A DNA stretch of 64,000 nucleotides from Callipepla californica brunnescens (lineage: Eukaryota; Chordata; Aves; Galliformes; Odontophoridae), in NCBI GenBank assembly GCA_023055505.1, contig JALIRH010000002.1, forward strand, positions 36,651,733-36,715,732, given 5' to 3'. Shown one piece after another: positions 36,592 through 51,500 of this stretch. The notes below the pieces were generated by a model. It was given only the letters and a program-made list of their open reading frames with translations. It did not search any database and was not told where the DNA came from. How positions within the stretch are numbered: position 1 is the first letter of the stretch; the number at the start of each line of letters is the position of its first letter. The position numbers and the translations under genes are program-made.

Positions 36592-39500
36592 GTAAGAAAG
36601 TGAAGTGATTACTTTTTTGGAAAGCTCATCACCTAGCCGTTTTCAGTCTGGATCATGAAGCTTGTGAAGGGTCTAGAATAAAAAACATGTGATGGGTGAC
36701 TGAGAGAGCTGGGGTTGTTTACCCTGCAGATAAGGAGAGTGAGGGGAGATGCTCTCTACGACTACCTTGAAGGAGATTACAGTGAGGAGGGTGTCAGTCT
36801 ATTTTCTCATGTCACACTTGATAGGACGCAAGGAAATTACCTCAGGTTGTACAAAGGGAGTTTTAGATTGGAAACCCAGAGAGTGGATAGGCTTTGGAAT
36901 GGGCTGCCCAGGGGTAGAGTTGCCATCTCTGGAGATATTTGAAAGAAATGTGATTTTTCCAGTTGATTCTATGATTTGCAGATATGTCAGTACCTCTTTG
37001 TGTGGGCATTCTGTCCTAAATTACGTTGAGGTACGGTGTCTGAACTTCCAGACAGGGTGTCTAATGGCCTGACACGAACTGACTTTTCACTCAGTCTCAT
37101 AGATTTTTGAGGAAAAACTGATGGACAAGACAAAAGACAAGGCTGTTCAATTGAGCAGTTTACTTCTTGTTCTCTTTGTCTATAAATAATTGCTCTTTTT
37201 TTTTTTGCAAGGTTCCCTTTTTCTTGGATTCTTTGAGTATCTCTGTACGTGGATAGGTTAAGCCATTTTTCTGAAGAGCATGGTAATGATATGCAGAGCT
37301 AGTGAGAACAAGCTTGTGCTCATGAGGTGGTTGTAGTGAACTAATTTTGCCATATTAAATCATAGTAATTTTGGATAACTGATCTTAATTTTTCAAATAC
37401 AGTGTAACCTGTAACATTTTTATGCTACCTGCCAGTTATATCAAAATCCCTGATGCTTATACTGGTTATTCACTTGATACTCTTAAGCATTTTAGTACCT
37501 TTACACAGCAGTGACCATAGTGTGTTACAGTTGTGATCAGTTACTGTATTGTATTACTGAGTTCTTTGTTATTTTGCTGTTTACCTGTGTAAAGACAAAA
37601 TCTAGAATTGCCTAAAGTAGCAGTATCACGAAGATGTCATTACCTGGAATTAAAGCTGCTAGGGGAGTGAATGAAAGTAGGGATGATGGTTTATTGATAT
37701 ACTGTTTGCACTTTAAAAATATCTTTAATGTTTATATGTGTTTTTTGCATACGTAAAGATTGTTGAACTCCCTGTCTGTTGACCATTATACTATGCTTCA
37801 TGCACAGTAGATCAGAGTTGATCAGATGAAATTTTGCTTATGCAGTGCATAAAAAAGTATTAAGTACTCCTGTTGTAATCTTCTAGAGTTTCAGAAAGTC
37901 AGCTGTGTGTTCGTTAGGTAAATGTTCAGTGAATGTAAAATGATTTTTACAGATACTGTCCTAAATGCTTGGCTTACTTCAGAATTTTAGCATGCCATCA
38001 CATCTTATTGAAATAAGATTGTTGATGATATACCAGTATTGTGCAGGCTCTATTGCTTCGTCTAACTGCTTATTAGATGGACATCTTGAATATGACACAT
38101 TACAGCCGTAATGAAATGTAAAGATATTTCATTATACAGAATAAAAATGTAACAGTTTTTAGATAAGTCCTGCCTTGAAACAGAGAAGTTGCCTTCTCTG
38201 TATTACAGGAATCTGTGAAATTAAGTGACACATGTTGATGCTATCTTCTCGCCCCTTTTTTTTCTAGTGTGGCTGATCTGAAACATGCAATACAAGCAAA
38301 GTATAAGATTGCCATTCAGCACCAGGTATTGGTTGTCAATGGAGGAGAGTGTATGGCCCCAGACAGAAGAGTGTGTAGTTACAGTGCTGGAACAGTAAGT
38401 GCATGCTGTGTTCATAATCTGAACTGTCCTTTATAGAGGAAGAAAATGTATTTACTAAGGGATTTTTAAGTATTTTTTTTTCAGTGCAGTGGGTTTGCTA
38501 GATTTATTTGAGGTTTTCTTTTTTAATGTGTTCAGTTTATAAATGTAGAATGTTCTGAAGACATGTGTCTCATGTGATGGAGTAATTGGTGCTTGATCAT
38601 TGTATTGCCTTTACTTAATGTTTGGTTTCATTTTCATTCTGAGTGTAGGACACCAACCCAATTTTCTTATTCAACAAAGAAATGATCTTGTGTGAGCGTC
38701 CACCAGCCATCCCCAAAACCACATTTTCAGCAGAGAATGAGATGGAATTAAAAGTAGAAGAATCTCTCATGATGCCTGCAGTTTTTCATACAGTGGCATC
38801 ACGAACACAGCTTGCTGTGGTAAGTAAATTCTTAGTGTACTTGAACAGCAAAGAGCAATAAATGTTTTGTATATCAGATTGGTAGCTTGATACAAACTTT
38901 GAAATAATTTGTTCAGAAGTCATCGAAAATAGCACTTTGGTGATTATTCTTCAAAGCCTTTGTCTCTTAAGATTCAAGGTAGGTACTAAAATGTGCTTGC
39001 TTCTTCAGCATCTTCAAAGCTTCTTTCAGAAGCAAATGTAATACAGCTTAGTGGATGCATATGCTTTCAGTGTTTACAAAAATAAAAGCAATCTAGTTTC
39101 TCTGGACTCCTGCCCTAATGCTTTGCATAATTTCCAATGTCTTTAGTCTGCCTCTACCTGGAAAAAGGAAAAGTTAGTTTGGAAATGCTATTAACCCAGG
39201 TAGAAAATTTCCTGTGTAATTTTCCAAACTGCTTTTCTAACTTTGTTTCATTTTAGCCATCTAAACAACTGTTGAGGAATTTATAAAATGACAGAATGGC
39301 CTGGGTTGGAAGGGACCTCAAGGATCGTGAATCTCCTACCCCCCTGCCACAGGCAGGGCTACCAACCACCCCATTTAATACTAGGCCAGGCTGTCCAGGG
39401 CCCCATCTAGTCTGCCCTTGAACACCTCAAGGGTTGGGGTATCCACAACCTCTCCAGGCAGCCCATTTCAGCACCTCTCCACTTCCCCCTGGCATCCCAA

Positions 39501-42500
39501 AAAAATAAACTTCCTTTTCCCAAAATACATTCATGTCTTTTCTTGCTGAGTGCTCCCTTCTACTTGCATAGCAAGTAAACTTCTCAGAATTTCAGTTGGA
39601 TTATTTCCATATTACTGTGATAAGGAGGGACTAGTGCCCTGCTACAAGGGGAGAAACATACTGTGTATATGCACTATGAACAGCTGCGCATTCAAGAATG
39701 TGGTGCAGTGTATTCAGTAGTGAACTGACTGATTTTTGTAAATAGTATCCTGTTTAAATTTGAAATAGCAAATTTGAAAAGTTATTAATTCTTTTTGCGA
39801 ACTCTAAGGATTATTTAAGCTTCCAACTGCTGGCATTTGGGGAATGGATATGTTAGCACGGGCTGAATAGCAGTATATGTTTTTATCGTGTTGTCTTGGT
39901 AATAGTTTCTGAGTTTCAGTAACAACTTCAGTGTAGTCCAGAAGAATATTTCACGTTCGAAGTGACTGTTTTTTTTGTTTGTTTGTTTGTTTTCTTCCTG
40001 GTACCGTTCAACCACATTCAGAGGAGAGTATCAAGTCATGCACAGAGTACAAAAGTTTTGTGGTGCGGGTTTTTTTGTTTTTTTTTCCCCTTGGCCTAGC
40101 AGGAGTGGTGGAGTGGTAAAGTTAGCCTGAATAATCTGACATTGACTTATTGGTCTGATTTAAGGCAAGTATCAAGTCATATAAAGCTCTTTTCTCCATC
40201 ACCTGTTGACAGTTATTGCTGACTTAATAAACATGACCTTGAGTAATGAATTTGTGAATCATATGATTCTCATTCTGAGACAATTAGTGACGTGAATTCA
40301 TCTAGGAGTAGGAGGTTTTCATCTATACTACTTACTTGAGGAGTGTGAGAATTGTCTTTTTTTTTCCCAGTAGCTGAGCCTGAAAATGTTCTTTAACTGT
40401 TTTTCTGTGAGGTGTTAACTTTTCTTAAAAATCATTAAGACAAGTATCTGTTAAATGTTTAACATATTGATGGATTTTGTAGAAAAGAGTGTTACATCCT
40501 TCATGTGTGTGCTTTACTTGGCATAATGGAAGTGAAAGTTGGTGTTACTATCTCTGGTTTCTCACTGTTATTTTCTCTTTCTTTTACCTCATATCTGAAG
40601 GGGAAAAAATAAATTGTCATCTTGAAGATTTCTAATTTTAATTTTGGTCCATTGAAGAGAGTGTAAACTAGTTAACTAAGTTGATTTATTTGTTCTGGAT
40701 TAAGCTTTTTGCATTGTGGAGTTAATTGTTAGGTTTTTTTGTTTGTTTGTTTGTTGGTTTGTTTTAGTAAGTGTTCTTATATTTAAAGTTGAAAAGAATT
40801 TTTAAGACTGCTTTCTCTCCCCCTTCAATTATGAAGGATATATTAATATGCAGAACAATCAGGTTTATTGCAGTGTTTAAATTAGTACTTCATATCTTAA
40901 CTTGTTCTAGTGGCATCTCTTCTGTAAGGGAAGCACATATTTCAAAAATAATTTCGAAGTATGTGTGTGAGGTACAGATTTTATTGGCCAACTGGAGCTA
41001 TACTGTTTAGCTTAAGACTATAAATTTTACCTGGAGATTGATCTTGAGCAAGTTTCCATGAAGTAAGGAAATATTTTCACTCTTGGTGGCATCTATTATT
41101 TTTGATGGGGGGAATAGTCATAATATTTTGAAGGTCTTTAATTGTACTGTTGTAGAGTTGAGTTATCCTGGCATACATATGAATTTTCTAAAACACTGTC
41201 CTCTCTCCTATTCTTTTAAGGAAAAAAGTATTTTATGGAGACTGAATAGATACTTATATTCTTAAATATGTTATGCCCTTATTCTGACAGTTAGTTTTAT
41301 CCAATATTTTAAGTATTTCAAAATCATGGTCTCTATTTGGCTGTGAAAACACATGGGGTACTTTTCTGGGAGTTCAGGGAATAAGAAAACCATTCTGCAT
41401 AATAGAATATGAGAAAATAGGGTATTCTAACTTAAGATGTAAGAGGGTGTGAAAATACCATAAAGGAGTATTGCATATACTGAAACAGTCTGTCATGTTG
41501 CCTGCATGAACTATATTGAGCAGTAATTCAGAAGAAACTGAGGGAAAACTATTAATTTGATGAGAAAATTGTTTTCCTTTAAGTTATTTGTAAATGTGTG
41601 ATTTGGAAGGAAGAGGAAACATGAGACTCCTTTATAAAGATATGGCCCCCATATCTGAACCTTCATAGTTGTGAGAAAAATGCATACAGTCTATTTAGTG
41701 TTATTTTGGATACTGGACTTAAAGTAAAATAAAAATCTGCACTATAAAGATCCAAGACTTGCCTTGTCGTAGAGAGAGATATCTGATGTTAGTAGAAAAG
41801 CAGAGTTGAAGTAGGAAATAGTGTTTTTGCCTGTTGTAATTATTCAGGGAATGTAACTAATTAATTTATAAATTAATTATAATTTATTAATAGTAGGTAT
41901 TAATTACGCTAAAAGATGTTTTTTGCAATACAGAAATAGAAGTTCCAATCTAAACTGTTCCTTGTAATACAAAATATTCTTTTGTCAAGAGTGAGACATT
42001 GAAGTGCAACTATTTAAAAGTAGTGTAGCATGTTTAACAGCTGCCAGTTTAATTTTTATTTGGAATCTGTTCTGTCTGGAAGAGAAGCAGTCGAATGTTC
42101 ATATCAAACTTGATAAGAAATCATTAATGTCCTCTATTAGATGGGCAGCTGTAACTGACCACCATTGTTTTAGATACTGCTTTTGCTATCTGTGTGTTTT
42201 TGTGATATGCTTCTGATACCTTTAGTTAATGTTTCAGTTCAAACCAAAGTTGTTTCTAGCTCACAATGAAGGCAGGCATAGTTCTTTACCTGCCTTACGG
42301 ATAGTTAAATCTTTTGAGTTCAGTGATTAGTCATGCTCTGTGGATTACATTAGGGATATAGGTACAGCAGCATAGTCATAACAGGAATTGTTGTTGAAAG
42401 AGTCTTCGAAGATATGATACCTGTATAAATTTTGCTACCTTGTGGCTTGTTTTTTCTTCTAGTTTATTAATTTAGAAGCATGGGGGGAAAAAAATTAAAT

Positions 42501-45500
42501 CAGCAGAATTGTACAATTTTTCAGTAATATCCATGGAAGTTTTTTTTGTCTGCATTTTTCTTTCTTTGTCATGAGCAAGCCATTTCACCTGAATAGTTTG
42601 ATTGCTTTTATGGTTTGAACAACAAACCAAGTTAATTCCACTTGTAAGTTTTTTCATGAACAAGGAACCTAAAATGTCTTTGTGGAGTGTTTGCATTCTC
42701 ATAACTTTTTTCCCTTATTGTATGGAGATACACAAAAGAAGCTATTAATTTATTTTCTTTATATAATAATGTAGTCTATTTTAGATCTTAATATCTCCCA
42801 ACCAATACCTCCCAGCCTTGCTTCATGCTTATATGAAGTTTATTTTCTTTTTCCACTGTTTTCTATGATCATCAAATTGAGATAAATTCATTTGATATTT
42901 ATACAGATGTCTGTTAAGTTCTTGTGGTGTTCTTTTTCAGGGTGATCTCACTAAGTAGAATTCACAGAGTAAAGATTTCATAGCTTTAAAGAAGCTATAT
43001 CCGTTGCCATGATTTTTTCCTTTGCTGATTAAACTGCCATTCTTTTTGTCAGATTTGGCAGTGCATTGGCTTATTAACCTTCTTAAGTTTTTTTGTCTAA
43101 TAGTCTTTATTCAGTGGTTTTTACATTTACTGCCTGACTTTTAAATCACAGTTAGAGCAGATATTTCCATCTCTTGTCCAGGCATCTGGCTTTCTCTTTG
43201 GCTAAAAATTTGCTGGACAGCATGCCTTTTTGGAGCTAGTCTAGTTTCCCCACTTCCAGTTCAGCAGTTTTGACCTTGAGCTCTGTACTATATGGACAGT
43301 GGCACTCAAAGTGCTTTCAAAAGTTACAAACTCACAAGCAGAAGAGATGACAAGCTGTTCTCTAGGCAGTGCATTGTGCACTCTGAATTTTTTCTAATCT
43401 TTGGGTCTTTTAACACCATTGCTGTAACCTTGTAGCTCAGCTTTTAGAACATTGTCTAGTTTAGTTCTTATGTATTTTAACTGAAATTTCCACATTATTT
43501 GTCCAAGAGGAAGGTTATTGGAAACTTGGACTTTCTGTTAGGAGATACCTTTCACATCTCATTTGACACTGTTGCTGTCATCATCAGACTGTCAATTCCA
43601 GTCAGTTTTTATCTTAGACATGAGAGTGAGAAACTGTGTGGTTGTTTCATTTGGTTACCTAAAACCATGACTGTAGTTATAGCACCTACATCATTCTTGG
43701 TTCAGTTCCAAATGCTTTGTAACTCTTAGTGAAGAAATACCAGCATGCTTCTTGAAAGCTGCGTAGCTGTTATTTAAATACTCTCTTGCCTTGATGAGGA
43801 AGCTACTGTGACATTCACTGGAAAAGAATTAATTTTAGGATTTTGTTCTTTAAAGTGTTGTAATGATTATAATCATGCGACAAAATTGTTCATATTCATT
43901 CTTTTTGGATAAAAAGTTAGATAGAAGTGTTTGTGGCTAACTCATCCATGGAAGTCAGAACTTCTATTGTAACTTAGATTACTGATCAATCTGATCATCT
44001 TTTAATATTATTGAGCAGAATGGGGTTAAAATAGAATAGCTTTTTTAATGTATTTTGGTTGGCCTTTGTGACCAAGCTGTTTGACAACTCAAACGAGGGA
44101 GGAAAAGAAAAGACTTGAATGACTTAGAATCAAACTAGTGGAAGTTACTGCTTGTCTTATACCCTGCTTTAATTCACTGGCTGTGTTTTACGTCAGCTTT
44201 TCATATCCATGTCAGTGCTAAATTGCCACTTGACTACCTGCAGCCTGCTTTTAGGATCACTGCCAAGAGCTAGTGAAAGCAGGACTAAGAAGTCACTAAG
44301 CAATGAATAGCTTGGTTCTGTACTGTGCTGATGAAAAAACACCTTATGAGTGTGTAATAAGTCATGAACTATATGGACAAATGTCCAAAGGACACAGTCG
44401 CTAAAATTGACAGGTTTTAAAAGGGAATGGAATATCAGCTGTCTAATGAGAGAAATCACCACGGGATCTCAGGTCTCCCTCACAAATTAGCTGTTGCAGT
44501 TCTCAGTTTTAGAACTTGTAAATGGTTAGGCTAGTACCATTATTGTTGTTTTCAGATGAGGTGCATGAAGAGAGATATTGGCAGTCAAGATATTGGTTAC
44601 CTTTGGTTACTTCTTCTGGTAGCACTTATCCTCTATTGTGTGAACGTGTGTAACTTCATTTTCAGGGATCATATGTGGTGGCCTGAGGTTGACTGTTGTT
44701 GTTGGTTTTTTGTTGCTGATGGCGTAAGCCTCTAAGGAGTCCTTTTTACAGAATTCCATACACATGGCAATAGAGGACTTTGATGACTTGTTTCCTTTTA
44801 CCACAGGGTTGTAGAGAATGGAAAGAACCCTGCATTTCCTGAGAACTTTTGTTCTGTAGAGGTAAGTCCAAAGAGTACTTAAGACAACTGGACCTTCCCA
44901 AAATTTATTTTTTTCATTCAGTTGAGCAAGATTAGGATGACAGGATGCAAGGACAAAGAATTGAAATTAATGAGAAATTAACTTCACAAGTTAATTATTG
45001 TTATAGCTTAAGTCATAGGAGGAAATAATAGAGTAAAAATTCTGTTTAAACATCCAAAGTTCTAGTGGACTTGTGAGTTTCTTGACAAATAAGAAAGTGA
45101 AGATCCCTTTATTTACTATTCAACTTAAGTGGTTGGGTTTGCCTAGTCTTGTCTTGATATTGGTGCTCCTCAAGGTCCACATTCTAGCAGTATGGTCAGT
45201 ATTGTAGTTGTGCAGGTATATCTGAGTAAGATGGACATTGCTGTGCAAGCCAACTAGTTTTTATTTATTTTTTTTAATCATTTGTGAATCACTGGCTGTC
45301 TCTAAATTACTCCTGTGTTAATCTGTGAAAAATCAGTGACAAAAGCGTGCCAGTTGTTAGGCAGGCTTCATTTTTCTGTGCTGGAGCTGGTAACTTTACT
45401 GAGAAATGCTAAAACATATGGTGCCTAGCAGGCCTATGTTTATACGCCTGACGTAATTGACTTTTTAGACATTAGTTTATATGCCTGACATAGTTCAGCT

Positions 45501-48500
45501 TTTAGACATTATTAATTTAGCAGGAAACTATTTAATTCTTTTCTGCATGCAGATATACTGATTGTGAAATAGATTGTTCTGCTCCTAATGTAGCTTGAGG
45601 AAGTCTCCCCTTAAAAATAGTGTGTGGAAAAGGCAGGGAAAATAAGCCTTATCAATTGTAGCTGAATTCAGTATGATGAAATGATAACAATGATACATCT
45701 ATGCAGATTTCATTTTTATTAACTACTTCTGAGCTTCTGTGGAAATACTGTTTCAGAATCATACTTACAATTGCTTTCATAATGAAATTTTTTTTTTTTT
45801 TAAGTATTCGTGTCTTGTTTGTGGAACAGAGAGCTGCAGCTCACCTCATATTCAAAATGAACCTGGTTAAATTGTTAGATAATATTTGAGGTTTTTTTTT
45901 TTTCTTTAGAAGTTTCTAATACTGTTGTTTAGTTTTTCACTTTTCTAGGAGTCCAGCTTCTGGGACTCAGCTCTTTGGCTTGGATAAACTTGGGTAAATA
46001 ATCACAAGTCAGACTGCTAGATAAAAATTAGCAGTGCCAATTGTCTCTGGTCGTCTGTAGCATAACAGACAGGCTATGTTTTCCTACAAAAATGTTGTAA
46101 CTGGCAACATCTGTTTTGATTTTTAAAGTATTGTGCTTTGAATACAATGTTGCTAAAACTAATTTTAAATTGACAGCACTAAGGTTCTCCAGGGAGCATC
46201 AAGGATGACACCCAAAACTTAATAGGACAAAGTTAACTTTACAACTTCTTACTCCTATTTTGAATAATATAATTATATCTAGATTAAAAATAAATATGTG
46301 AAGCCTGAATTGAGGCAGGGTATCTGATCTTTTAGCCTGGTGTATGCATCTCCCCATTACACAGTTGATTTGTTCAGTGCGAAGTCAATTTGTCCAGGGG
46401 AAAATAGAACCAAGAAAGGTTCTATAATGGCTGTTAAAGAAATATTTTTGTTTGGCGATGAGTCAAATCTAGTCTTTTATTTTCCCCATCACGCTGTGAT
46501 GCTCTTTTTTAGGTACTGCTGCATAAGAAGACTTGGGGTCAGTTTAGATTTTCGAGGTTGTTTTAGACTTCAAACTACTGTGTGGTTCTGCACGTGCTCT
46601 TGCCTTTGGGATTCTTGCCAATAGTTTGGTTGAATTTGGGAAGGGAATTGTATTTGTGGGTTGAAAGTAGAATGCTCATTTACATTCACAAGGCACGCAT
46701 TATAATACAATGGATAAATTTAGTTGTCTTTTCAGCTTCGTATTTTTGTTATATCTTTAAGTATACCTTATGGCAAAGTAATGTATTCTTCTGGTTCTCA
46801 GTATGATAATTAAGAAAAGATACTATTTTTTTCATCTGCTGCTGTAATTGCATTTGTGTTCAGGAATTTTTTTTTTTTTTTTTTTTTTTTTAATTCTTCA
46901 ACTCATCAGTATCAGATCAATTTAAACACACGCATGCAAATTATATAGAGGGACTGAATGCAGCATTGACATCTGCAGGTCATTATCCTAGAGCCTATCT
47001 GGATGCTGTTCAAGTTCTATTGCTACTTTTTTGACTTGGGAAGTAAAAGCTATGCTGTGAATAAAATATATGTTCTTCTCAGGCTTGAAATCCTTCCTGT
47101 CACATGCACAGAAGGTGAACAAAGTTCAGAAGATAAGACGTAGTGTCTTGTTGAAGTAGTAAAAATTTGTGTTGGCTTTTGATTTCCGTGGGGTTTCATG
47201 TATATGTGGTTGTCTATATGTGGTTCACCTCCTTATTATTGATGGCAGTAATTTGAAGGACAGTGGAATCTTGTGATACCACTGGAGAAAAGGCTTGGAT
47301 TTTCAGTTTTATTTTATTTTTTTTAGATGCTTCATAACTTAGGTATTCTCCATATTCTGAAATATTCAGAAAGAACTCCACTGTTTTGTGATTTTTTGGG
47401 GGGGGAAACGACTATTATTGTTGGGCTTGAAACTGTTGAGTGTTCAGCATATGTGCTGTGAGTTGTGTTCAGTAGAAACATATTCTGTAATAGGGTCATA
47501 GGTTTGGGGTTTAGTACTGCTTTCTTCACCATACTTTACTTGTTTCTCCATGTGTAGTTTCTCACATGTACTATGACAAAGGAAAAAAACGTGCATTCAG
47601 TTTAGTTTAACAGCATGAACAAGCTGCAGAAAGTTGTAGGGTTTTCTTCCTTGTGAGGTAGGGTGAGGAGAATATTTCCAGCGTATGGATAAAGTGTTGA
47701 GCTGAAGGATTTATTGTGACATCTGTTTTGTTTTCTCATTTGATGTTAGGAAGTTTCACTAGGAGATGAGGGTGCCAGTCTGCTTTATTAATAAGTCCAA
47801 AGTTCTAACTATTAGAAAATCTATTTAGAGTTGAACACAATAAGGCATTGCTATTAGTGCACTTCTAAGAGGATATAGTACTTTCCATATCTAGGTCTCT
47901 GTTTAATTACTACCTAATTTATCAGAGTTAAACAGGTGAGAATTCTAAATGCTTCTGTGTCATCCAGTTGTTTAACAGAGAAGCTTCCATGTTGTTTTGC
48001 ATGCACCAAGTTTCAGACTGTAATTAAGAGTTTTGTGGGCACTCTGCATTGCTTCTTATTGTGTTACATCTGGTTTATTAATCACTGGAAATATTTGAGT
48101 AAGGTATCACTCAAGGAGAAGGAAAATGCCCTCCCCTTTTCCTTATGCATCTCTCTCTGCATCTGATGCACTGTGTTTCTGCTGGCTGATGCTGCAATTC
48201 TTTGTCACATTCTGAGTTTCTGTTTGGCTCATCAGTAGTTTTCTCTTTAATCGACCTTGTTTACTGACTCTGGATTACTACAAATGTAATTATGTGTGCA
48301 CTGAGTAATTTATATTGGTAGTGTTTAATTCCACAAGGTTTGATAAAGTGCTGGGTTCTCTTCTTTTTGGAACTGCAATGTTTAATCTGCCCATTCATAG
48401 GAAAAATAATTTTCCATAAATGATCAATGATTTTTCTATCTTCTATTTTTTTTTTTTATTTTATTTTTTAGTTTTAATTTCTATGTTTTTCTTTAAAGGA

Positions 48501-51500
48501 AGTTTTGTTGTTCTTGGTTGAAGTTTACAGGTCACAGTTCAATACTTCTTATCTTAATATTTTCTCAGTCTCTTTACTTTTCAATGGTAGCAATATAAAA
48601 CATCACAAATTTATCTAGAATGACATGTATTATTATTTTTTTTTTGTTGGATTTATTTTTTTGGCAGGAAATGTATGAAGTTGCCAAGAAGCTTTGCTCA
48701 TTTTGTGAAGGTCTTGTACACGATGAACATCTTCAGCATCAAGGCTGGGCTGCCATAATGGCCAACTTGGAGGATTGTACATACTCTTATCAGAAGCTGC
48801 TTTTCAAGTTTGAAAATGTATATTCAAGCTATTTGCAGTCCATAGAAGATATTAAGTTGAAACTTACACAGTAGGTTTGCCGTTAAACTTCAGTCTGTGT
48901 TTATAAAGCTGCTGTATTTGTGTGTGTGTGTGTGTGTGTGTTGTGTATCTCTTGCTGGCACTAATTAACCAGGCATGTATTTGATTATATGTCTGTGAAA
49001 ATATTATTTCTGTTGTATGCAAGTCATTTTTGAATGAATGCTTTTTCATTGCTTTCATCAGTACTCAGAAACATCTACTGAGTTACTGGAAAGATGATGC
49101 TCATCGATGAACAGCTGTTTAAGAGCTGGAGTCCTTCCAAATGTGCACTAGAAATGTCTAGATAATAAATTTAGACATTAAATAATATTTTAACTACACA
49201 TTTCTACTTCTGAATTAGTTCTGAATACACTTAAACAACATATTAAGAATGTTGATCTATGTTGCAGATTTGAAGCTTATTATAATGCAAAATTTTGATA
49301 CATTTTGAGTGTGTGTGTTCATATGTCTACTTAAATTCTGCAAATTCTGGATGTTACTAAGATGGCAAGTATTTTTTTTTTCTTTACCTTTTCTTATTAT
49401 GGTATGTGATGTGTGTGATGTCAAATACTTGAACTGTATTTATGTTTTTTTTCTTTACCTTTTAAAAAAAAAAAGTTGAACTTTATAGCTTTTAACAAAC
49501 ACGTAGAAACTATTCAAACTCTGCAGATATATTCAGCCAGAGGGCACTCAGTCTTTACTGGCATGCATTGGTGTGTACCCATCCAGAATGCAAACATGTG
49601 TCCCAGGTGTGTGTTTAAAATGTGGGCATGTGTCAGTTTATCAGACTGTTGTGGTTTTTCCTTGTTTTTGTCACTGCATTGTAAGTTTACTCTGAAGTTC
49701 ATATTCTGCAGCAGAAGAGAGCAAAAAATTGTGATTTCTTAATAAGTTGATACTATACGTGGTACTTGGAAAGGTAGTCAGCAAATTCATTTTGAATATA
49801 AGTAACACTTAAATTATGGGTGTTTTGTGTCAGTTTTTGTAATTGGATATTGACAACTTTTTGTTTTCACCTTTTTTAAAAAAGCTTGGGCTCTGCTGTC
49901 TCTGTCATGGCCAAGATACCACTGCTGGAGTGCCTAACAAGACATAGTTACAGGGAGTGTTTAGGAAGACTGGATTCATCAGCAGAACATGGAGGGGCAG
50001 AAAGTGAAGAAACTGAGAATGGGAAATCTTCTGAACTGGTGCTTTATTCTGATGTATCTAAAGTGAACAATAAATCAATGTTAGCATCTTTTTGCAAGTC
50101 GGTTGAACATTCAGCTTTAGAAGGCACAAATCCTGAAAATGTAAAAGGCGATAAGGAGTGTGGTCAAAATGCTGCTGTCCAGGACAATGAAACATCAGTA
50201 GAACTGAAAGATGATGATCAGCCTTCCTTCAATGTGTCTTTATTAGATTGGATAAATGTTCAAGATAGACCTAATGATGTTGAATCACTGGTCAGAAAAT
50301 GTTTTGATTCTATGAGCAGGGTAAGTTAATAATCTTCCTTACACTCAAATTATATTGGAAATTCACTGTGGGATGTTTTTGTTTATTTTCCAGATGCCAG
50401 TTCTTCTGAAGTGATTCAGCTGTCTGTAGCTTATTCTTTCTCAAATAACATTCTGATGGACACCAAAAAAGAGTGAGGGTGGGGGAAGTACTGTGAGTGA
50501 GTTCTTCAGTTTTAGAAATTCAGCCTTTAAGAGAATTTGTAATTTTGCAATGAATTCTCATTATCTTGGTGTAATTTTTGTTTGCTTTTGGCCAAAAGTA
50601 GCCATTCTTTATGGTAAGTCGGTGGCTTCTTGGAGCTTTTAAAGAAATCAGCTTCAGATCTTAGTTGATTGTCTTTATGCTTATAATAAAATACTCATGG
50701 CCCAAACTCAGTATTATTCTGCTCTTATAATTACTGAAGTATTTGTTAAAATATAGATCAGATTCATGTGCTCAATCATGACTTTGTTTGAGTACCATAT
50801 ATATGTGAATATATTATTCATCAATCAATATAGATGTGCTCACAAGAGCACAGTATATGATTTTGTATTTCTGTTGATAAAAGAAGAAAAAATTTCTTTT
50901 TCTTTCCGAATGTCTTTTAAGCACTGTAACTTTTTACTTTGAGATTCCCTCCTTTCTTTCGTGCTCATTCCTTTCACTATGGCTTGTGTTCCTTAACTTT
51001 AAAGTTTAACTTTTTTTGCATATGTATCATATTATTGCAACTCAATATACCTTAAAAAAAATTCTTTTCAAAGAAAATAAATTTTATTGTCTTGGACTCT
51101 TTATTTTGCTTTTAAGATAAGTCTGGAAGACTGTCTCAGTTATGTCTAAGCCCTATCTGTTATAAGGAACATTATCATGTAATTGGTTTTACACGATGAT
51201 TTTGAGTCCTACTTTAGAAGTATTGGCTTATCTCTTAAAAATCAGTGTTTCAAGAGAGATGCATTAAACAGTCCTTCGAAATAAAATATAGTGATACTAA
51301 AGGGACAAAAATGAATTAAAAAATTAGATCATTATTGGTTCCACATGTTTAGAAGAGATTATTTTACAACTTTGTGTTTTGTCCTTGCTTTTCTTGTCCA
51401 GGACTAGGTAGAAACTCCTTGTTTCAGTTACTACAATGGTTCTATAATACAAGTTGTTTTTTCTGGGTGAGGGGAGAAGGGAATTGCTCCTTCTCCTTTG

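Larger units (their letters stand above)
38820..48667 (+). other. RB1CC1: RB1CC1 intron 5 (9.8 kb)
   Basis: AT-rich. It contains one antisense CR1 (39282-39525), a 22-bp AT palindrome (41858-41879), a 37-bp tandem duplication (45438-45511) and a T25 run (46867-46891). No additional exon was recognised. Confidence 0.65.
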
